Positions 58,918 to 64,000 of a DNA stretch of 64,000 bases are shown in pieces (within the stretch, counting starts at the first letter, position 1; every line of letters starts with the position of its first letter). The DNA lies in NCBI GenBank assembly GCA_039545355.1, contig BCJJ01000017.1, positions 310,001-374,000 of the forward strand, written 5' to 3'. The DNA is from Trichosporon coremiiforme. Taxonomy: Eukaryota > Basidiomycota > Tremellomycetes > Trichosporonales > Trichosporonaceae. The notes under the pieces were generated by a model. The model had not been told where the DNA came from. It made no database searches and worked only from the letters and a program-made list of their open reading frames with translations. A program made the position numbers and the translations under genes.

Positions 58918-59086
58918 CTCTCCTTCTAACCAACCCTCCTCGAAAACAAACACCAGGCGACACCAATCACTGTAATCATACAGTCGACCACGGCCACCTA
59001 CTGAAAGCAAAATAGGACAGAGCAGACACGGACTCGGACACGGACTCGCAACCCGATAGCCCGCAACCCGCAACGGCGCATCCAGC
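58114..59086. promoter_or_regulatory. Intergenic, SET2 promoter and leader
   Basis: Apart from the small candidate frame, no gene. The SET2-proximal part is CT-rich and contains the long CT dinucleotide run at 58869..58914. Confidence 0.45.
58869..58914 (+). repeat. CT dinucleotide microsatellite (about 23 units)
   Basis: Pure CT run about 170 nt before the SET2 start codon. Such pyrimidine tracts are common in fungal core promoters and 5' leaders; the length here suggests a polymorphic microsatellite. Confidence 0.9.
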
Positions 59087-62000
59087 ATGTCCACATCCGA
59101 CGTGGAGCCGCCGCCGAGGCCGCCGACGCCTCCTCCCCCGGAATCCCCCTCTGTTGATCCGAAACCCGTGCCATCAATGGATGTAGACGCCGACACCGGT
59201 GGGATCGAGGGGATCGCTGCCCCCCAGCCCGAACCAGCAGTGAAGCCGACATTGGCGGACCTGTTCGACGACGAGCCCCCACCCTCGCGCACCCCCTCCA
59301 GAGGAGTCCGGTTCGACCTCCCCGACGACTCGAGTGATGCCGGGCCCTCAAGGCCGCACTCGCCGCACTCCCCGTTCTCGCGCTCCGTCAGCCCGACGTC
59401 CCGCGAGACGACGCCGAATGGGACCAGCGTCAAGAAGGTCGCGAGGGGACGGAGGAGGACGACCTCCCCGCCCGTTCCTGCTGGTCCGGCGCTTATTGGC
59501 GACCTCCCGCTCGCTTGGGACGAGGCGCTCGAGACGTTTGAGACGCTCGATCGGTGTGTCTACGAACGCAAGGATCTCGGATTGAGCAGGGAGCAGGACG
59601 AGATGATGGTGTGCGACTGTCCCTTCGACCCAGGTATGTCCCCGTTCTTCCCCCGTAGCCGCTCTCGTGACCTTGCTCTGCCCGTCTCCTTTTGCTGTGC
59701 GCGGCTTGCGCGCCGCAGGATATGTTGAGAGAGAGCGGACATGAAAGGTGTCGTGAGGGAACGAGCGGTAGCCATAGCTGCGCGAATGGAAAGCTCAGCT
59801 GACACCCAGATGACCCCGACGACCAGCCGTGCGGGCACGAAAGCGACTGCATCAACCGTATCATGTTCATTGAGTGTTTAGCGGGCGAGTGCAAGGCTGG
59901 CAAGCGGTGTCGAAACCAGAGGTGAGTCCTTACAATGCCAGACAGCGCAGCGGCAATGGGTGCCAGTGGTACTCCATTCCTTCCACCGCCATCGCCGTTC
60001 CTCTCCATGCCTGCCGTATATCACCACTCCACGATCCCCAGCGTTGGTGGAGGGGTTACGGATGCGGGAGCAGTGTGCGAGGTGCACTGGGGATGAGTCG
60101 TGTGAGCCTTCTCTATGGCCACGCCGTGTCACGAGATGGCACCGCATGCGGTGAGGGGGGCAGCGGGCACGGGCGCACGTCCCGTCCCTCCTTGCCGTTT
60201 TTTTGATGGAATGGAACCCCGTGGCGAACACGAGCTGCGAGTAAAGGACGTAGCTGACGACAGACTCGCTCGGAAACAGTATGCGCCCGTCGACGTCGTG
60301 CAGACCGAGAAGAAGGGGTTCGGGTTGCGCGCTCGGGAGGACATACCTGCGTAAGTAGCTGTGTCCTCGTCTTATTTACCAGCTAACAAACAGTGGTGCT
60401 TTGGTCTACGAGTACATTGGCGAGGTTGTCGTCGAAAAAACGTTCCGGAAACGCATGGCCGAGTACGCGGACGAGGGCATCAAGCACTTCTACTTCATGA
60501 TGCTGCAGAAGGAGGAGTACATTGATGCGACGAAAAAGGGCGGCATTGGACGCTTCGCGAACCACTCGTGCAACCCGAACTGCGAGGTGCAGAAGTGGGT
60601 CGTCGGACGCCGCATGCGTATGGGCATCTTCACGAAGCGCGACGTCAAGAAGGACGAGGAGATCACGTTCAACTACAACGTGGACCGCTATGGGTGAGCT
60701 CGCAGATGTTACGGTAGCTGACAGTAGACACGAAGCGCAGATCTGCTATTGCGGCGAGCCCAACTGCGTCGGCACTATCGGAGGCAAGACGCAGACGGAC
60801 ATTGGCGGCATGGACGACCTGTTCCTCGAGGCGCTCGGCATTCTCGACGAGGTCAACAGCGGCGGCATGAAGGGCAGCCGTAAGAAGAAGGCGCGCCACC
60901 TCGACGAGGACTACGTTCCCATCCTCACACCAATCACGGACCCGGCACAGGCGAACAAGGTGTCGGCGGCCATGCGCCAGTCGGTCGAGAACCCGACCAT
61001 GATGGGACGCCTCATCGAGCGTGTCAAGGTAAGCTGCGAACATGAAGCGGAAGCTGACTTCAGCTCACGGACGACCCCGCGGTGCACCGGCAAATGATGC
61101 GGATGCACGGTTTCTCGCTGATGGCGATGATCCTGACGTCGCTGTCCGAGGACCGGGACATCGTGCTCGCCGCGCTGCAGTGTATGGAGAAGTGGCGGAC
61201 GCAGATCCGAAACAAGATCGAGGACTCGGGCATCGAGGAGCCGATCAAGGCGATTGCGGCAGGCGAGGACGCCGAGCTCGCGGGCATCGCCCAGCGCCTG
61301 CTCGACTACTGGTCTACGCTTGAGCTCAGCTACCGTATCCCGCGGCGGTCCAAGATCGCTTCTGTAAGTTTCGCTGAAGTCGCGCTGAACTGACACCAGC
61401 TCGATGACGACGACGAGCGAGACACGACGACGATCGAGGAGGCGAACGAGGCGCCGCGCCGTCCCCTGCGGCCGGTCGACGACCTGGCCAACACGGACGG
61501 CGTGCACTTCCACCTCGCGCCGGTGCGGCATCGTCCCATCGCGCCGCCAGTGCCATGGTACAGGCCGCCGCGGTTTGAGCCTCCTCCCCCGCCGCCACGC
61601 GTTCCGAGCCAGGCGCCTGATCGGTCCAAGCTCGATGCGATCATCGCTCTCGCGCAGCAGAGCAGCTCGTCCGCTCCGGCCACGCCGACAGCCGAAGAGC
61701 CCCGCAAGCGCCAGAAGCGCGAGCACCGGGATCAGAAGGAGCGCCGGGAACGCGAGCGGGAACAGTACCGTGCCGAGCGGGCTGAGCGTGACGCCGCGGC
61801 CGAGGACGCGCGCAAGGAGAAGCGCCTCACCAAGGCTATCGGCGAGGTTGTCGTCCGTGCCATGAGCAAGTACAAGGACCAGATGGAGCACGACACGTTC
61901 AAGCGGTACGCAAAAGACGTAAGTTACTTATACTCCAGCAGCATCTAGATCTTCCGTAGCTAACACGCAGTGCACGTCCATCCTTGTCGAAAAGGAGAAG

Positions 62001-62627
62001 CGCGGCGTCTCGTACCAGTCGCACCGGCATCCGCAGCTGAGCGAGGACAAGAAGGTCAAGATCAAGTCGTTCACGAAAGAGTTTACGCACAAGGTCTTAC
62101 GCAACCTGAAAGCTAAGGGCAAGCTGCGCAAACCTTCGCGGTCTGGAGAGGGTTCGTCCTCCTCTGCGCCGCTCGTGACTCCGGGCGCGACCCCAGCTCT
62201 TACTGTCGGCAGTAGCAGCGCAGGCACGCCAAACGGGGCGGGCAACAGTCAGCTCCTGGACGAGATGTTCGGCGACGACGAGCAGAGCATACACTCCGGC
62301 ACGCCGCAGACGCCGCTAGACGGGACACCGAGGGAGACGCCATCGTCCATGTCGCCCTCCTTCGTCTTTCCGTCCCCGCACATGCCGTCTTCCATGGCGT
62401 CGGTCGCGTCCACCTCGCCAGCGGGCCGATCGCCCCTGCCCCCACCCGTGCCCGTGATCCAGCAGCCGGTCGTGCAGGACCGGTTCGTCGGGATCAAGCA
62501 GCCCCCGACGGGCCCGAGGGCCATGCAGGGTAACGCCAACGGCGCCAATGGAGCCGGGGCCAAGGGACCGATCTTAGTCGACCGCGTTGCCAATGTGCGC
62601 CTGTCCGGCGACAGGGAGAAGCAGTAG
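59087..62627 (+). CDS. SET2: Histone H3 lysine-36 methyltransferase Set2
   Basis: Methylates H3K36 behind elongating RNA polymerase II. Eight exons: 59087..59633, 59810..59921, 60264..60350, 60394..60693, 60728..61028, 61064..61363, 61400..61918, 61971..62627; 940 aa. After a Pro-rich N-terminus of 150 residues: AWS domain ([28 protein letters not shown], about 175-220); SET domain about 228-350 ([50 protein letters not shown]); post-[13 protein letters not shown] at 356-365; a helical middle with a charged coiled coil ([20 protein letters not shown]); and the SRI domain (about 705-790) that binds the phosphorylated polymerase tail. A Ser/Pro-rich tail follows. All phases close. Confidence 0.97.
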
Positions 62628-62803
62628 TGCTGTAGTGTAATGAAACATAATCAGAGTGTCCAGTTGGTATCCAAAGCTGCATGCGTTCTATGAGTCTAAG
62701 TGTTACAGATGCGTCCTCCCCTTCCTATCTTCCACCACCCGCTCCCTCATGTAGAGTAAGGCCGTCCGTCTTGCGCCCTCGCTCGCTCCGCTCACACGGG
62801 CGT

Positions 62804-64000
62804 CTAGTACACGACATCCCCGTTCTCCCGCTCGCCCAGCTCCTGAGTCCCATTCTGCCTCCGGTTCTGATCAATGACATACTGGAGCGCGAACCCGTTC
62901 TGGTCGCTGAGCTTAGCGACACTGGCCTCAAAGTCCATGAGCGCCTTGTGCAGCGCGCGCATGGCCGGCGCAAACTCGGCCTTGCGCTGCTTCAACTCGC
63001 GTCCATGGGCAGTGAGCAGCGCCGCGCTCCACACCAGGTCGAACTCGACGTGCGGCCCTTGCTCGGCGTGTTGCGCCAGGAACCGGAGCAGGCGGGGCAG
63101 GTGCACGGGCGGCAGCTGGCGCGCGAGCAGCGGCACGTCGCCGGGCGGCACGGCCTCGAACACGCGCATGAGGAGCGGGGCCTCGTTCAAACGGAGCGCA
63201 AGGATGAGGGCGACGAGGTGCTCGCCCGCCGCCAGGGACGTGAGCACGCTTTCGGGCGTCACGTCCAGCGCCAGGTCGAAGGGGTCGAAGGCGGCCGATT
63301 CGTCGAGAGAGTACACGAGCAATCCCTCGGTGGTGGCAGCGGCCCAGGACCGGCCCGTCGCAGAAAAGCGGACACAGTTGGCGCCAACGGCACGCCTGTA
63401 CTTCCTCTTGCTGAGATCACCGCGCGTGGCACCGGGAAGCGTCTCGTCCAGCCTGTCCTCGAGGTCGGACGCGTCCGCCGCCGCATCATCAAGCGCGTCG
63501 AGATTGCCCGCCTCGGTCATTTTGCGGCTGTCGAGCAGCTCCTGCGTCCCGTCCAAGCTCAGGTTGTCCGAGATGGTAAACTTGCGCAGCATGACGCCGT
63601 CGATCGCCGCGTAGAGCAGGACGTACTTGCTCTTGCCCGCTGCGAGGACGCAGCGCCCGTCCGCGCTCCAGCACATTGTCGTGAAGTACTTGCTGGCTGC
63701 GTTGTTGGCCGCGCTCATCTTGTCCTCTGCCCTGCGGCCGCCGGAGAGGTCCCGCCGTCCTTCGATGACGGAGCGGATCTCGCCCGACCCGGCGTCGACA
63801 AAGGCGAGGTGCCCGTCCAGCGTTGACGCAACGAGTTCCTTCCCGTCGGGGGAGTAGGCGACGTCGGTCGCCTCGCCTGACAGGGTGATCGGCTCCGTGG
63901 ACCGGTCACGGCCATAGACTCCCCACAGACGCAGGGTGCGGTCCCACGAACAACTGGCGAGGCGGTCGCCGTTGGGCGAGAAGGAGAGGCCCGAGACGGG
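62804..64000 (-). CDS. PWP2: Periodic tryptophan protein 2 (Pwp2/Utp1), 3' part
   Basis: Subunit of the UTP-B complex of the small-subunit processome, needed for 18S rRNA maturation. The window holds the C-terminal 398 residues; the gene continues past 64000. No intron is visible here. Two or three WD40 repeats come first (LSFSPNGDRLASCSWDRTLR, VAYSPDGKELVASTLDG, FTTMCWSADGRCVLAAG), then the Utp12-type C-terminal domain: LALDVTPESVLTSL, ALILALRLNEAPLLMRVFEA, QLPPVHLPRLLRFLAQH and VWSAALLTAHGREL, in the order found in Pwp2. The stop at 62804 follows a short polar tail. Confidence 0.93.
   Translation of the reverse strand, partial: PVSGLSFSPNGDRLASCSWDRTLRLWGVYGRDRSTEPITLSGEATDVAYSPDGKELVASTLDGHLAFVDAGSGEIRSVIEGRRDLSGGRRAEDKMSAANNAASKYFTTMCWSADGRCVLAAGKSKYVLLYAAIDGVMLRKFTISDNLSLDGTQELLDSRKMTEAGNLDALDDAAADASDLEDRLDETLPGATRGDLSKRKYRRAVGANCVRFSATGRSWAAATTEGLLVYSLDESAAFDPFDLALDVTPESVLTSLAAGEHLVALILALRLNEAPLLMRVFEAVPPGDVPLLARQLPPVHLPRLLRFLAQHAEQGPHVEFDLVWSAALLTAHGRELKQRKAEFAPAMRALHKALMDFEASVAKLSDQNGFALQYVIDQNRRQNGTQELGERENGDVVY

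Overview
The window is nuclear DNA of a GC-rich basidiomycete yeast or fungus. Best guess is Tremellomycetes, possibly Trichosporonales; this is inferred from gene content, GC-rich third codon positions and many short introns, and no ribosomal marker is present to confirm it. Nearly every gene is a conserved eukaryotic housekeeping or signalling gene broken by many 43-75 nt introns that end in a CTRAC-type branch point a few bases before the 3' splice site. I see no tRNA, rRNA, CRISPR array, transposase, provirus or toxin gene. Exons were rebuilt by hand from splice signals and reading frame; the inferred proteins match known families along their length.

Layout. 1-6.4 kb (minus): start of proteasome subunit RPN1, ERG26 (sterol C4 demethylation), a Bet1/Sft1-like SNARE, SEC11 (signal peptidase). 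6.8-14.2 kb: WRS1 (tryptophanyl-tRNA synthetase, plus), a secreted GH18 chitinase-like protein (minus), GPI17/PIG-S (minus) and UBC6 (plus) from a shared promoter. 14.4-18.1 kb (minus): mitochondrial uS5 and an unrecognised 614-residue protein. 20.3-25.6 kb: ribosomal P2 (plus), CKS1 and MET30/sconB (minus). 25.6-33.5 kb is gene-poor, holding only a small IMPACT-domain gene. 33.5-37.4 kb: a ZDS-family regulator with a glutamine-rich tail. 37.9-42.4 kb: a 16-exon oligopeptide transporter (minus) and proteasome alpha-3 PRE9 (plus). 43.1-62.6 kb (all plus): CDH1, adenylate cyclase CAC1, an ankyrin plus dilute-domain protein, and SET2. 62.8-64 kb: 3' part of PWP2 (minus), running off the end.

How the genes relate. 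There is no biosynthetic cluster. Several genes share processes: protein turnover (RPN1, PRE9, UBC6, MET30, CDH1), cell-cycle control (CKS1, CDH1, MET30, ZDS), the secretory pathway (SEC11, SNARE, GPI17, UBC6 at the ER) and translation (WRS1, P2, uS5m, PWP2, IMPACT). UBC6 and SEC11 each share a bidirectional promoter with the next gene.

The most interesting signals concern splicing and protein isoforms: very short branch-point-to-AG spacing with skipping of the first AG, microexons of 9-23 nt, a start codon alone in an exon, a GC-AG intron, a possible alternative acceptor that would remove the UBC6 membrane anchor, and a mitochondrial-type leader on the cytosolic-type tryptophanyl-tRNA synthetase.
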